Below, in pieces: positions 34,161 to 44,321 of a DNA stretch of 64,000 nt (within the stretch, counting starts at the first letter, position 1; each line of letters opens with the position of its first letter). The notes under the pieces are model-generated. The model made no database searches, was not told the DNA's origin, and saw only the letters and a program-made list of their open reading frames with translations. A program made the position numbers and the translations under genes. This DNA comes from Pseudomonas agarici. Lineage in GTDB: Bacteria; Pseudomonadota; Gammaproteobacteria; Pseudomonadales; Pseudomonadaceae. The DNA lies in contig NZ_FOAR01000006.1 in assembly GCF_900109755.1 (NCBI RefSeq), forward strand, positions 62,001 to 126,000. Direction: 5' to 3'.

Positions 34161-36541
34161 GGGCGTGCTCCAGTCAAGCAGATCAAGGGACCGATTTCAG
34201 GAATGCTGTCAGTTTGTGGCTGGTACTCGAATGCCACATGGCATGAGGGCTTGTCCGCAGGTTGGACCAGCAACTCATTGTGCGCACCCAGTCCTTCGAA
34301 AAAAGTCAGTCCGTCGTAGCCGACAACGCCCTGGGCAGCGTTGCCATTTAGGCTGACCTGACTGCCAAGTGCCAGCGGTTGGTGTTGTTCATCCACCAGC
34401 CGCAGGGTGGCGCCATAGCTGCGTGAGATCGGGAACTTGATCACGACACCGGAGCGGTCTCGCGGTCGCACGCGACGGTCGACATTGGCCAGTGATGAGT
34501 CCATGGGCACGTCGTTGGCGTCGATGGTCAAGAGGTTGCTCTCGTAAGCGCGAAGATCCTCGACGAACAGTAATCCAGAGGCATTGGTGCGACCGACGGG
34601 ACGGTTTTCTCGCAAGACCGTCACGCCGGCCAGGCCGTCTGTGTCGACAATGGCGAAGCTGTCGCTGACACTGTTGGACGCAAACAAATGTCCGTCCATG
34701 GTGGTGATAGCACCCCGCGCCGTGGCACGAAAGGCATCACCGTCGTTGCCTCTTTCGGTTTGCGCGCCGACCAGTGCCCAGGGTGTTTTGTACTCCATGC
34801 CCAGGCTCTGGCGATTCTGGGCCCCGGTTTGTTGAGCGAGTCGCCAGCCAAAATCACCTTGTTGTACGGCGCTCTGTTGGGCTTGGACGGTTTGATAGGC
34901 GCTGCCGCCGCTGACACTGCTGCTGGCACTGACCGTGGCTCGCAGGCCTATGGGAATGGAAATGCCGATGAACAATCCATTGCCGCTGGTGCCTTCGAAG
35001 TCATGAAACGCGGTGACAAAACCGAAGGTCCGCCAAGGCAGGCGGGTTGAAAAACTCGCGGAAAGCGTGGAACTATAGACGCTTTCCGGTTGGGCGATAA
35101 ACCCGTTCTCGAAGTCATACTGCTCGTAGAGATCGACCAGTTTTCTTGCATAAACCAACCCGAGTGATCCGATCCCAGGCAACGGAATGCCCAGGTTTGC
35201 ACGTAGGGTCGTTCGGGACATGGCATCGTCGTTGACCGAGGCAATATCGGAAAACTGTTGGTCGGCCTGCAAGATACTCAAGCCATAATTCAAAGCGGGC
35301 GCGGAGTGGGAGAAGCCCAACCCATACTGCAAGCCTGATTTTCCTGCATGATCACTGGCGGCAACAGTGGCGGACAATACACCGAGACTGCCGACTAGAA
35401 CGTTGGAGCCGACGCCTCCCATGACCAACCCGGAGGTGCTCTCAAGATGGCTCTCCAGGGTCAGGGTTGGGGTCATGCCATGTCGATAGCTGACGGAGCC
35501 TGCGCTATCGACATAATTATTCGATTCACTGGCATAGTTTCGACGCACGCGGCCCAGTTCCACCGAGAGGGCACTCAGTCCGGGTTGCAACAAGGCCGTA
35601 CTGGCATAAAACGGCAAGGTCTGGTTGACCTGGCGACCACTGGCGTCCTTGACCACCAGCGAAATGTCGCCACCGCCATTGGCGACCGGCAATTGAGATA
35701 CTTCAAAAGGGCCAGAATCGATCTGGCTGGTCAGTCGATGCAAACCATTGACGAAGACATCGACGGATGAAGGAACCGCCACCTCGCCACTGATGCCAGG
35801 CAAGGGGAACGTTACCAGGTCCGGGCGCAGGCTGAAGTTGGTGGTTATCTGTGCACCCGCCATGCGTACGGGGCGTGTCCAGGGCAAACCGCCGTTGATG
35901 AAGTCGCCAGCGTTATACGTTCGTAAATTGGCCACATCGGAATAGGTGTAGGTGCTGTTCAAACGCACGGTGCTTTTCCTATAGGGAGTACTGTTGCGCA
36001 GGACGCCGGTCTCAAATACGCCACGATCACCAAAAAAGCGTAATTGCGCCAAGGTGCTCGCGCTGATCTGGTCGTCGTAACGGGTGACTTGGGTGTCGTA
36101 ATTGAGCATTGCCCCCAAATCGCTTCGCAGTGGCAGATCGCTGAAGACGCTCTGCTCATGAGTCAGGCGTTGTGGCACCATATTGCTACCGGGCACGTGG
36201 AGCTGAATGCTCTGGCCCGGTAGGTCCAACTGGTAAGACCAGCCGGGAATGCGGGTCAGGTCAATTAGACCCTGCTGGCCGTGATCGGGCAGAACCAAAC
36301 CCAGGCTCTGGAGCTCCTGGGTATTGGCTAATAGGCTGCCTTGAACCTGAATGAACTCCAGGATGCTCTTGCGGCTACTGCCATTGATGAACACATCAAG
36401 CAGCAGACTCTGCCGTTGTGATGAGAGTCCTGCATCGGCATTCGCCCTATTGGCTTGCAATGTGGTCAGTAGTCCGACCAAACATAGCATCAACCCCACC
36501 AGGCGTACTGAGTTCACATGGTGCCGCCGACGACCAGCCAT
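34157..36541 (-). CDS. Fimbrial outer-membrane usher (CsuD-like)
   Basis: A 794-residue outer-membrane usher of the FimD/PapC superfamily, archaic (Csu) branch. After a signal peptide come the N-terminal domain (FINGSSRKSILEF), the plug and barrel region (PSSVDVFVNGLHR, then GPFEVSQLPVANGGGDISLVVKD), and the C-terminal domain. It assembles and secretes the pilus with the chaperone encoded just upstream. The starts and stops of neighbouring operon genes overlap, which supports a single transcript. Confidence 0.9.
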   Translation of the reverse strand: MAGRRRHHVNSVRLVGLMLCLVGLLTTLQANRANADAGLSSQRQSLLLDVFINGSSRKSILEFIQVQGSLLANTQELQSLGLVLPDHGQQGLIDLTRIPGWSYQLDLPGQSIQLHVPGSNMVPQRLTHEQSVFSDLPLRSDLGAMLNYDTQVTRYDDQISASTLAQLRFFGDRGVFETGVLRNSTPYRKSTVRLNSTYTYSDVANLRTYNAGDFINGGLPWTRPVRMAGAQITTNFSLRPDLVTFPLPGISGEVAVPSSVDVFVNGLHRLTSQIDSGPFEVSQLPVANGGGDISLVVKDASGRQVNQTLPFYASTALLQPGLSALSVELGRVRRNYASESNNYVDSAGSVSYRHGMTPTLTLESHLESTSGLVMGGVGSNVLVGSLGVLSATVAASDHAGKSGLQYGLGFSHSAPALNYGLSILQADQQFSDIASVNDDAMSRTTLRANLGIPLPGIGSLGLVYARKLVDLYEQYDFENGFIAQPESVYSSTLSASFSTRLPWRTFGFVTAFHDFEGTSGNGLFIGISIPIGLRATVSASSSVSGGSAYQTVQAQQSAVQQGDFGWRLAQQTGAQNRQSLGMEYKTPWALVGAQTERGNDGDAFRATARGAITTMDGHLFASNSVSDSFAIVDTDGLAGVTVLRENRPVGRTNASGLLFVEDLRAYESNLLTIDANDVPMDSSLANVDRRVRPRDRSGVVIKFPISRSYGATLRLVDEQHQPLALGSQVSLNGNAAQGVVGYDGLTFFEGLGAHNELLVQPADKPSCHVAFEYQPQTDSIPEIGPLICLTGARP

Positions 36542-37263
36542 TGCTCATGAGGCCTTCCTGGGCCGGATGTCCGCAATCGCACCCTGGCACCGACACTCAG
36601 TTGATGCAGCGCATCGGCGATGGACCAGTGGCGTTCTACGCCGGCCAGGACATAGGGCAAACCCTGATTCAGCAATTTAAGGTGTTGCCCATTGGCGCTG
36701 CTCAATTCCAGACCCACCAGTTTGCCGTGCTGCAAGCCGTGGTTGACGGCGATCAAGGTGGGTATGCCGGCCAGTAATTCAATGCGCCACCGCAAATCCG
36801 GCTTGGCTGTTTCCACGACGTTGGCGAATACCGGTACGGTCAATCGCAGGGTCATTTCGATCTTGCCGCCGCTGATTTTTCCGGGAAGCTGATCGAAGAC
36901 GATGCGGTAGGCACGTTCGGTCTCACCGACGTGCTGGCGCAACATTATCCTCACGATTTGCGATTGGCCTGGAGCGATTCGCGCGAAGGGCGGGCTGACA
37001 ATCAACTGATCGATAGAGTGCAGTGCGTCCCCTTGCGCGTTTTGGCTCCAGCCGAAGCTGCGTATCTGGATGATTGATTCGCTATCGGCCCGGTTGGTAA
37101 GGGTGAAACTGGCGGCGCGCTGCCCCGGAGCCAATTGTTGACTGATGGGTACGATTTCCAATGCTTGCGCATGGACCTGTGCACAGAGGCTGCACAGGCC
37201 AGCGAGTGTCAGCCCCCAAAACAGGGTGACGCGTCCGGTCGTGGGCACTGGGCGTTGTATCAA
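36514..37263 (-). CDS. Periplasmic fimbrial chaperone (CsuC-like)
   Basis: A PapD-type chaperone that folds pilus subunits and passes them to the usher. After the signal peptide (ending VHAQA) the mature part begins LEIVPISQQLAPGQRAASFTL, and the conserved block RAYRIVFDQLP follows. There is no ATG near the signal peptide. I set the start at the TTG overlapping the major-subunit stop (TTGA), giving 249 residues; a GTG at 37248 is an alternative. The 3' end overlaps the usher start. Confidence 0.8.
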   Translation of the reverse strand: MIQRPVPTTGRVTLFWGLTLAGLCSLCAQVHAQALEIVPISQQLAPGQRAASFTLTNRADSESIIQIRSFGWSQNAQGDALHSIDQLIVSPPFARIAPGQSQIVRIMLRQHVGETERAYRIVFDQLPGKISGGKIEMTLRLTVPVFANVVETAKPDLRWRIELLAGIPTLIAVNHGLQHGKLVGLELSSANGQHLKLLNQGLPYVLAGVERHWSIADALHQLSVGARVRLRTSGPGRPHEQWLVVGGTM

Positions 37264-37763
37264 TAGTTGACTGTGACGAGCACAGTGTCGGTGTAATCGC
37301 CGACCGTTGTAGCGGTCTGGCCGCCTGGAATCAGGGCATAGACCGCAATCGTCTGTGCGGTGCCGGTCCCTGCGCCAAGGAGCGTATCGTCGCCGATAAC
37401 CTCTCCCCAATTGGTCGTGTGAGCCAGTTCTTGGAAGATACCGTAGCTCAGGGCTACGCTGTCCGCACCGTTGGTCAAGGATCGAGTACTGGTCGTTGCA
37501 GCGGCACCGGCTCCGGCACCTATCCCAATGTTATAGGGTGCCTCATTGGTACAAGTGACCGTCAAGTCCGCAGTACCAGGAACGTCAACGCCGGTGTACA
37601 CAGGGAAAACCAATGGAGCGGTTGATACGGTGCAGGCTGCGGCGACGGTAGCAGTGATGGCCATGTTGCTTGTCGCCGTCGCAGCGTTCGCATTGAAGGA
37701 AAGCATTGCGCTGATACCGAGCGCCGAGACGGCTACGACATTGCTGAAAAGTTTGCTGGACAT
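37260..37763 (-). CDS. Fimbrial major subunit, SCPU domain (CsuA/B-like)
   Basis: A 167-residue secreted pilin with a signal peptide (about residues 1-27, cleavage after NANA) and an SCPU domain. Typical blocks are ACTVSTAPLVFPVYTG and LTVTCTNEAPYNIG; it ends TDTVLVTVNY. I chose the ATG at 37763 (AGGAAAA upstream) over one at 37814. It is the first gene of the four-gene operon subunit-chaperone-usher-tip protein. Confidence 0.85.
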   Translation of the reverse strand: MSSKLFSNVVAVSALGISAMLSFNANAATATSNMAITATVAAACTVSTAPLVFPVYTGVDVPGTADLTVTCTNEAPYNIGIGAGAGAAATTSTRSLTNGADSVALSYGIFQELAHTTNWGEVIGDDTLLGAGTGTAQTIAVYALIPGGQTATTVGDYTDTVLVTVNY

Positions 37764-37814
37764 GGTTTTTCCTGAAAACGCTGGGGAGGATGAAGGGATT
37801 TGGTTAACCACCAA

Positions 37815-38640
37815 TTCCCTCGTCTATGTTATGCGCGAGCGGGTTTACAGGAAGGATTAAACCCCTGCATATCTGGCCAGGGTAGCTGCATAAATAGCCA
37901 AGACGCGGTTCGTTGGCGATTTTGCAAAAAAACAGATCAGCCAATAAGCTGAGTGGGCTACGAATAATTCGGCTTCTTGATCGAGAAGGATTTTATTCAC
38001 AGGGTGGAGGGGGAATGTTTTTTGTTAATTGATTTATCTATAATGCAATGCGGGTGTTTTTTATGCGGTGAGTTAACTGTTTGAAAATGTTAGTGTTGGG
38101 CTTGCGCCTTGCCTGTTAATTATTAATTCAATCGTTGGACCTCGCTTAAGTCTTATAGTTCATGACGATGAGCGTACATTGGCTGTCTGCTCTTTTCTGC
38201 TTGACCGAACAACTCAATATGCTTTATTTTGTCTGTGTACAATCAAGAGCGTCATTCATGAAGTGCCGGCTGAAATAAGAAAGATGAGGTGGCCGCGCAT
38301 GATGGAATGCCGTCAAACGAGTCGCGCTAAAAGCGCATCCGTAACGACGATGATTGTAATCATAAATCTGTTCAGTCGTTTCACCGTATAGGTGCGGGAG
38401 TAACTACTCCATCAACGCGATAAGTTGATATGAGCATGACGAGAAAAGCCACTCGCTAGTTTTGTTCTAGGGCTTATCATTTCAATGGTTCAATGTTGAA
38501 GCATGGGCCTTCCAGCTGAGTGTTATCTAGTTTTCATCGTCCTGATAAACATCAGCTCAATCGGTATGCAATCTAACCAGCCATGCGTTTGGGCTGGTCA
38601 TTTGCACCTCGGCCCCGTTGGGCCTGAGAGATCTGGAGCT
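37815..38640. other. Gap upstream of the fimbrial operon and the AraC-type gene
   Basis: This AT-richer stretch of about 0.8 kb holds no gene I can support. It should contain the promoter of the leftward fimbrial operon and the promoter of the rightward regulator gene. Confidence 0.4.
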
Positions 38641-38646
38641 AATGGA

Positions 38647-39777
38647 ATGCTCTATAAAAGCTTGATACACAGCGTGATCCAGCCGAGCCATTTAACGATG
38701 GGGTCTACGGTCGATACAGGTGTTCGGTCAGTGGTCATTCTGGCGTACCCCGGTTGTTTTGTCGGTGATGTAGTCAAACTGCTGGAAACCCTTTGTTTCT
38801 TCAACGAACGCTCCTTGATCGGTAGCCGTGTAGTCACCTACGTCACACAGGTTTACTCCCTGGCCGGCGGGACGCTGGTTTCTCCCTCTACATCGTTGGT
38901 AAAAGTCGAAACTCAAGCTGTCTGCGACTATGTGCCCACGGGTATCGACATGTTGATCGTTGCTCATGGGTCGCCGGATTCAGTGTCCTCACTGCCACCG
39001 CCAGTGCTCCAATGGTTGCAGCGGACATGCCCCCATGCACGTCAAGTCGTGGCGTTGGGGGCCGGCGTCTTCTGGTTGGCGGCTGCGGGGCTATTGAATC
39101 AGCGGCGGGTCACGACACATTCAGCGTTGGCGGCGACGTTACGCGTGCGCTACCCGGCTGTTAAAGTGGAGTCGGGTAGACGGCTGCAAGTAGATGGGCG
39201 TTTCCATACTACGGACGAGTGCATTAATACTCGCGACATCGCGTTGCTTCTCCTGCGCGAAGAATTCTTTGGGGAGGCGTTCGATACGCTGGGCACCCAG
39301 TGCGCGCTTCCTGAGTCCAGCTTCCTCACTATGTTAAGTGCGCTGCTCATACGTGCTGACTCTATTACCTATCGGATCTGTGTATGGTGGTTGGGTCATT
39401 TGGACCAAGACCTGAGCATGGACCTTTCGGCGAGAAACCTGTGCATGAGCGAACGAAATTTTCGTCGACAATTCAAGCTTGAAGTTGGCTATTCACCGTA
39501 TTACTTTCTATTGTTGCTACGATTGGAAATGGCGCGTCAGGCATTAATGGACAGCAATCTGCCGGTAGATAAGGTTGCTCGTCGTGGTGGTTTACTTGAT
39601 GGTCAGCAATTAGCTCGAATGTTCCGTAAATATATTGGCGTTTCACCTCAGCAGTATCGAGTGAACATGCGTGCAGGTTTTACACCACACAGTCACCCGG
39701 ACTACGCGAGGCTATTTAATGCCGAAGCCCGGCCCTATTGGTTGCAGAGGTTACTGGCAGATATTGTGGTTACTTGA
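38647..39777 (+). CDS. AraC family regulator with DJ-1/PfpI-like domain (GlxA type)
   Basis: A 376-residue regulator. The N-terminal part (about residues 25-200) is a DJ-1/PfpI-like domain with SVVILAYPGCFVGDV and DMLIVAHGS. The expected reactive Cys at the elbow is replaced (VVALGAGVFWLA), as is common in GlxA regulators. The C-terminal AraC helix-turn-helix pair has MSERNFRRQFKLEVGYSP and ARMFRKYIGVSPQQYR. I chose the ATG at 38647 (GGAG eight bases upstream). Its target is unknown; the gene downstream is a candidate. Confidence 0.8.
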   Translation: MLYKSLIHSVIQPSHLTMGSTVDTGVRSVVILAYPGCFVGDVVKLLETLCFFNERSLIGSRVVTYVTQVYSLAGGTLVSPSTSLVKVETQAVCDYVPTGIDMLIVAHGSPDSVSSLPPPVLQWLQRTCPHARQVVALGAGVFWLAAAGLLNQRRVTTHSALAATLRVRYPAVKVESGRRLQVDGRFHTTDECINTRDIALLLLREEFFGEAFDTLGTQCALPESSFLTMLSALLIRADSITYRICVWWLGHLDQDLSMDLSARNLCMSERNFRRQFKLEVGYSPYYFLLLLRLEMARQALMDSNLPVDKVARRGGLLDGQQLARMFRKYIGVSPQQYRVNMRAGFTPHSHPDYARLFNAEARPYWLQRLLADIVVT

Positions 39778-39883
39778 CGTTCAGGCATGGACCGATTTCT
39801 ATTAAATATAATAGTGCTGAGTCTGTAAGTGGTGCTAGCTTGCTTAATAGGTGAGTGCAATATCTTTAAGCGAGGGTGATGAC

Positions 39884-41041
39884 ATGTTGGGTTCAGAGAT
39901 TGATGTTGAGGCGCTGAGCATGTTTGCAGAGGGGTACAATGAGGTTGTTGAAACTTCCATGACTTTACTTGGGGCTTCTCTAAGGCAGATTACTGAGGGC
40001 GCGCAGCCTATTCTCATCAGAAAAATGATTGCGGAGATTGAGAAGCTTAAAAGCTGGTCAAATTCTTCGGTAAAGGATAATAAGCAAGACGTAAAAGATA
40101 TTAAAAACTTAATTACCGGATATCAGACTTATATCTCAGAGAGGCTTGATTTTGTTTATAAGGATGTGTGCTATCTGTGTGAAAGTAAGTATAATGAGGT
40201 TAATGTTGTTAAATTAAAAAATCAAATGAGGCTCTTGTCCAAGGCGTCTAATGTTTTGACGGAAAGGCTTACTGATCAAACGTTTAAAGATATTTGTGTT
40301 GACTTGAGAGACTCATATGAAACCGCAAAAACAGAATTCAATAATTCGACTTCGCTTTTGGCGACGGTTCCCTTAAAGCTGGAGAGCGAGGCAAAAGCAA
40401 TAAGTGACAAGCTCGCCACCCTTCGATCTCAGCGCTATAAGGGATTTTCCAGCATGGTTCATAGGATTTGGGCTGATGTAGAATTGCGCGAAGGCAAAAC
40501 GGTTGTAAAAGAAAATGAGTCGTCTCCCATAGATGTGAAAGGTGAGTTTACGGGGAGAGAAACGCCGATTGAAGAAACCGTCGTGACCCTCGCAGTGAAG
40601 GTTGCAATTGGCATATTAGTTATTGGTATAATCGCTCTTTGCGTAAATACGACGAAAATTATTAGTGATGATATAGATGCGTATAGGGATCTTGGCAGGC
40701 AAATAGAGATAGAAAAGAAAAAGCTCGCAGAAATCGAACCTGTCTATGCTATCGCTAGAGAAATTACCGAGTCTGCATCTCGGTTTATGGGGGGGTTGGA
40801 TAGGCTGGCGGAGTACTTTCCCAAAGTCGCCAAATTACTCATCGCCCAGAATGAAGAGAGACAGCAAATACTTCGTGACCTAGAAGAGAAGATAAATGAT
40901 GCTAATTGGTCCTCCAAAGAGTTTAAGGTTAATAAGGAGGCGTTAGAAGTGCATATGGCCAGCTTTAAAAAAATTATGAAGATTTACGCAATGATAAGAG
41001 CAATAGATAAAGAAAAGCGAATTTACTACGTTATCAGTTGA
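39884..41041 (+). CDS. Helical membrane-active protein, possible XaxA-like pore-forming toxin
   Basis: A 385-residue, Lys/Glu-rich, almost wholly helical protein. A single hydrophobic segment (VTLAVKVAIGILVIGIIALC, about residues 236-255) is flanked by long coiled-coil-like helices. That is the architecture of alpha-pore-forming toxins such as xenorhabdolysin A/ClyA, but I see no decisive motif. There is no signal peptide and no partner B gene next to it. GC content is clearly lower than in the neighbours, which suggests transfer. The ATG at 39884 follows GAGGGTG. It could instead be a membrane-tethered structural protein. Confidence 0.45.
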   Translation: MLGSEIDVEALSMFAEGYNEVVETSMTLLGASLRQITEGAQPILIRKMIAEIEKLKSWSNSSVKDNKQDVKDIKNLITGYQTYISERLDFVYKDVCYLCESKYNEVNVVKLKNQMRLLSKASNVLTERLTDQTFKDICVDLRDSYETAKTEFNNSTSLLATVPLKLESEAKAISDKLATLRSQRYKGFSSMVHRIWADVELREGKTVVKENESSPIDVKGEFTGRETPIEETVVTLAVKVAIGILVIGIIALCVNTTKIISDDIDAYRDLGRQIEIEKKKLAEIEPVYAIAREITESASRFMGGLDRLAEYFPKVAKLLIAQNEERQQILRDLEEKINDANWSSKEFKVNKEALEVHMASFKKIMKIYAMIRAIDKEKRIYYVIS

Positions 41042-41309
41042 TCCTTATCGGCGGGCAGACTTTCGATGTCTATCATGAAGGGCGTCATAACTTACGATTA
41101 AGTAAGATGGCAGTTTTTAGGTGGAGAGCTACAAAAATAGCGTGTGTGAGCATGTTAATTGCCGAGGTTAATTAAATGGCCAGTCGTATTTGTCAATATC
41201 AGCCTCACAGGTCCTCACGCACACTGACGGCAAAGACCAGACTACTCGGTTATTACGCACTGCACGTGGTTTGGCGAGTAGCCACGGGACGCCAAGGGCC
41301 TACGGGTAT

Positions 41310-41600
41310 GACAAGCCATTCGCCTGACCGTCATGGTCAATGAAAACACCGCCGCGTACCAATTTGTCTACGACGCCTCGGATCGAATGATCGAAGAAAA
41401 ACGCACCGATAATCTGGCACGACGTTTCAGCTAAAACCTCGGTGGGCATCTGACGCGGGTTGATGAAATCGGCTGCGGCGACAGAGTAGAACGCCCGCAG
41501 CGCCATACCGGATTTGAGCGTGATCCGATTGGTCGATTGCTGGCTAAGCTTATATGGGGCTTGGGGAAGTTGAAACGCTGGCGGTGAACGACGTTGATCT
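41310..41600 (+). pseudogene. Rhs/YD-repeat relic
   Basis: Reading across frames gives Rhs-like pieces: NENTAAYQFVYDASDRMIEE, then GGHLTRVDEIG and QRHTGFERDPIGRLLAK. These are typical YD-repeat sequences. Frameshifts and missing flanks make this a decayed fragment of a large Rhs toxin gene. It lies just left of the integrative element. Confidence 0.65.
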
Positions 41601-41610
41601 TCTTGTCCCC

Positions 41611-41715
41611 CCCACTTCATCGTCGGATGAGGTCCAATGGCGTTGAACGCCATTGGACAGGGGTATGCTTGAAGCGTCCGTAATAGCTAGGCTATCGGCA
41701 GGATTCTCAGATGGA
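41611..41715. repeat. Sequence resembling the element's right inner end
   Basis: This stretch matches 60705-60814 well at its start (CTTCATCGTCGGATGAG, then TTGAACGCCAT and GGACAGGG) and more loosely afterwards. In the right copy this sequence lies inside the element. Its presence outside the left end suggests an older, related insertion at the same site. Confidence 0.6.
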
Positions 41716-41753
41716 ATAGGATTATTTCGGACAATTAAAAAGCCGGCTTGTGG
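41716..41753. repeat. attL: 38-bp direct repeat
   Basis: Identical over 38 bp to 60815-60852, from ATAGGATTATTTCGG to AAGCCGGCTTGTGG. The two copies bound a 19-kb segment with a tyrosine integrase at its right end, as expected for the attachment sites of an integrative element. Confidence 0.8.
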
Positions 41754-41813
41754 GCGGCGTTATTTTTGATATTTTCCTAGGTTTTACTGGGTTTTCCTGC
41801 TGCTAACTATTCT

Positions 41814-41834
41814 GTCCCCCCAATTGTCCCCCCA
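41814..41834. repeat. Paired GTCCCCCCA repeats, left end
   Basis: Two copies of GTCCCCCCA start 12 bp apart. An identical pair with the same spacing is at 60693-60713 inside the other end. They may be integrase or RDF arm-binding sites. Confidence 0.5.
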
Positions 41835-42020
41835 TTCTGGGGGCGCGTGTTTTTTTGCTGCAACTCTGAGCTTTCAGGCTGCGTGCTTCGGCGACAGTCA
41901 TTGAGACCTCTGTTATTCCGTTCTCATGCCTAATCAGCTAGTTTGACACAGTCGCAAGCAAAGGCGATTTGAGGGATTAGGGCTCCAAACCGAGCCGTCA
42001 ACAGTTGCAGGGGGCGACCA

Positions 42021-44321
42021 ATGTACTTGAAGAAGCTGTGCATCAAAAATTTTCGTCGGTTACACGACGTTGTTATCGATCTCGCATCCGATATTTCGAT
42101 TTTTGTTGGAGCGAACAATAGCGGCAAGACTTCGGCCGGTCACGCTCTCCAGCTTTTTACGGGTAAGGGCAAGTTTTCGCTCCACGATTTCAGTTCCGAT
42201 CTTTGGCCGCATTTTGTTGCGTTCGGCGAGGGGCGTGCGAATGCGGCCCTGCCTACAATGTCGATTGATATCTGGCTTGAAATCGGTGCGGCTGATGTTC
42301 ACCGCGTCATCGACCTGCTTCCCAGCTTGGCATGGCAGGGTTCTCTTGTCGGCTTGCGTGTAGCCTTTGTTCCGATCAATCCAGAGGTAACGCAAACCAA
42401 GTACCGAGAGATCAGAGAACGCGCTTTGGCAGCTGTCGCCAAAGAGCAGCGTGTAGAGGCTCCCTTCGATCCTTTTCCCAAGGATTTGCAAGACTATCTT
42501 CGCGATAAGCTTAATGACGAGTATGAGTTGCGCTACTTCGTGCTTGATCCGGCACGTTTTGATGCACATATGGCCGCTGAGCCAGGCTATGAACCCGTTG
42601 CGCTAATACCTGGAAAGGGCCGGAGTGGTCGTGAAATATTGAGCTCACTTATCCAAGTGGACTTCCTCCATGCGCAACGCCATCTTTCGGACAGTCCAGG
42701 AGGTGCGCGGGCAGAGGACCTCTCACGGGTTCTCAGCCGCTTCTATAGTCGGAATCTTGAGCAGAAGGCGGATGATGTCGATGCGCTCAGAGCACTCGCA
42801 AACTCCGAGAGTATGCTTAATGAGCACCTTCAGCGGGTTTTCGAGCCGACGTTAGAAAGCCTATCGAAACTAGGCTACCCAGGCCTGAGCAACCCGCGGC
42901 TAATTATTAAATCCGCACTCGATCCCTCCGTAATCATGAATAGCCGCGATGGTGCTCGGGTTCACTACGCCCTAGGAGCTTTGGAGAACGGTATTGAGCC
43001 ACCAACGCTTCCAGATCGCTACAACGGCCTAGGTTTCAAGAACCTTATTTTCATGGTCGTTGAGTTGTTGGATCTTCATGCGCAATGGTTGGCAATTGAG
43101 GAAAATCGGCCGCCATTGCATTTGGTTTTCATTGAGGAACCGGAGGCTCACCTTCATGCACAGCTACAACAGGCGTTTATCCGCAAGGTCCTGGATATCC
43201 TAAAACTCAGTGCAGAGGACGCTTCTCACTGCAACAGCCAAGTCGTGGTGACGACCCATTCGGCTCACATTTTGTACGAGCGCGGCTTTCGACCGATAAG
43301 ATATTTCCGGCGTAGGGGCCAAGCTGGGGATCGCTCGGAAGTACTGAACCTGTCGGTTTTTTACGAGCAGACCGATGACGGGGTTCGGAATTTTCTGGAG
43401 CGCTACCTCAAGTTGACTCATTGCGATTTGTTCTTTGCCGATGCAGCAGTGCTGGTCGAGGGCAATGTCGAACGCTTGCTTCTCCCGCAGATGATTGAGA
43501 TCGCTGCACCTCGGCTTCAGTCAACCTACCTCACCATTCTCGAAATTGGCGGCGCATTTGGTTACCGGTTCAAATCGTTGATCGACTTTCTAGGGCTTAC
43601 TGCACTGATCATTACTGATCTTGATAGTGTTGTTGGTCCTGCGGCAGTTGAGGCTGAGGAGGTTGTTCCCGAGCAGGTTGCAGTGCTTGAGGCTGCCAAT
43701 GATGGAGGCGATCAGGACGCGGAAGATAATCAGGTAGAAGACCTTGAGGAGGAGGATCAAATTGAGGGCGCGGCTCCTAAACCCGGCAAAGCTTGTATCG
43801 CGGGGCATCCCGATGCAGTGACTTCAAATCAGACGTTGATTCAGTGGCTACCAAAATGCGGAACTATTGCTGAGCTTTTTGCCGCTAGTCCAGAAGATAA
43901 GACTCAGGAGCGAGTAGACGAGAGCACTTCATTGGTTCGTGTGGCCTACCAATCCCGTATCAATGTCACATGGAGAGATGAGACTAAGGCGTTAGCTGGA
44001 AGGACGCTTGAAGAGGCGTTTGCTCTGGAAAACCTTGCTTGGTGCCAGGATAAGTCCCGAAACGATTTGAAGCTGAGGATTCCGCGTGCCGCCGATAAAG
44101 ACTTGAACTCTTTGGTCGAACGTATACATAAGCGCGTAAAGGGTGACAGTTTCAACAAGACCGACTTCGCACTCGGACTATTGGCTCAGGACCCTCACAC
44201 TTGGCAGGTCCCGACCTATATTGCTGAGGGGCTCGCTTGGCTTGAAAGTGAAATAGCCCCCCAAGTAGAGGACGCTCAGAATGAGGTTGAACGAGATGCT
44301 GCGGAAGAGGGTGCAGCATGA
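42021..44321 (+). CDS. Class 2 OLD-family ATP-dependent nuclease (GajA-like)
   Basis: A 766-residue protein with an N-terminal ABC-type ATPase (Walker A GANNSGKTSAGHAL, residues 31-44; Walker B region FIEEPEAHLHAQ, about residues 370-381) and a C-terminal TOPRIM domain (VLVEGNVERLLLP and IITDLDS). This is the OLD nuclease plan. Its stop overlaps the start of a UvrD-like helicase (ATGA), the gene pair that defines class 2 OLD and Gabija antiphage systems. It is longer than the GajA I know (about 580 residues), with an acidic insert near residue 560. A defence role is likely. Confidence 0.8.
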   Translation: MYLKKLCIKNFRRLHDVVIDLASDISIFVGANNSGKTSAGHALQLFTGKGKFSLHDFSSDLWPHFVAFGEGRANAALPTMSIDIWLEIGAADVHRVIDLLPSLAWQGSLVGLRVAFVPINPEVTQTKYREIRERALAAVAKEQRVEAPFDPFPKDLQDYLRDKLNDEYELRYFVLDPARFDAHMAAEPGYEPVALIPGKGRSGREILSSLIQVDFLHAQRHLSDSPGGARAEDLSRVLSRFYSRNLEQKADDVDALRALANSESMLNEHLQRVFEPTLESLSKLGYPGLSNPRLIIKSALDPSVIMNSRDGARVHYALGALENGIEPPTLPDRYNGLGFKNLIFMVVELLDLHAQWLAIEENRPPLHLVFIEEPEAHLHAQLQQAFIRKVLDILKLSAEDASHCNSQVVVTTHSAHILYERGFRPIRYFRRRGQAGDRSEVLNLSVFYEQTDDGVRNFLERYLKLTHCDLFFADAAVLVEGNVERLLLPQMIEIAAPRLQSTYLTILEIGGAFGYRFKSLIDFLGLTALIITDLDSVVGPAAVEAEEVVPEQVAVLEAANDGGDQDAEDNQVEDLEEEDQIEGAAPKPGKACIAGHPDAVTSNQTLIQWLPKCGTIAELFAASPEDKTQERVDESTSLVRVAYQSRINVTWRDETKALAGRTLEEAFALENLAWCQDKSRNDLKLRIPRAADKDLNSLVERIHKRVKGDSFNKTDFALGLLAQDPHTWQVPTYIAEGLAWLESEIAPQVEDAQNEVERDAAEEGAA

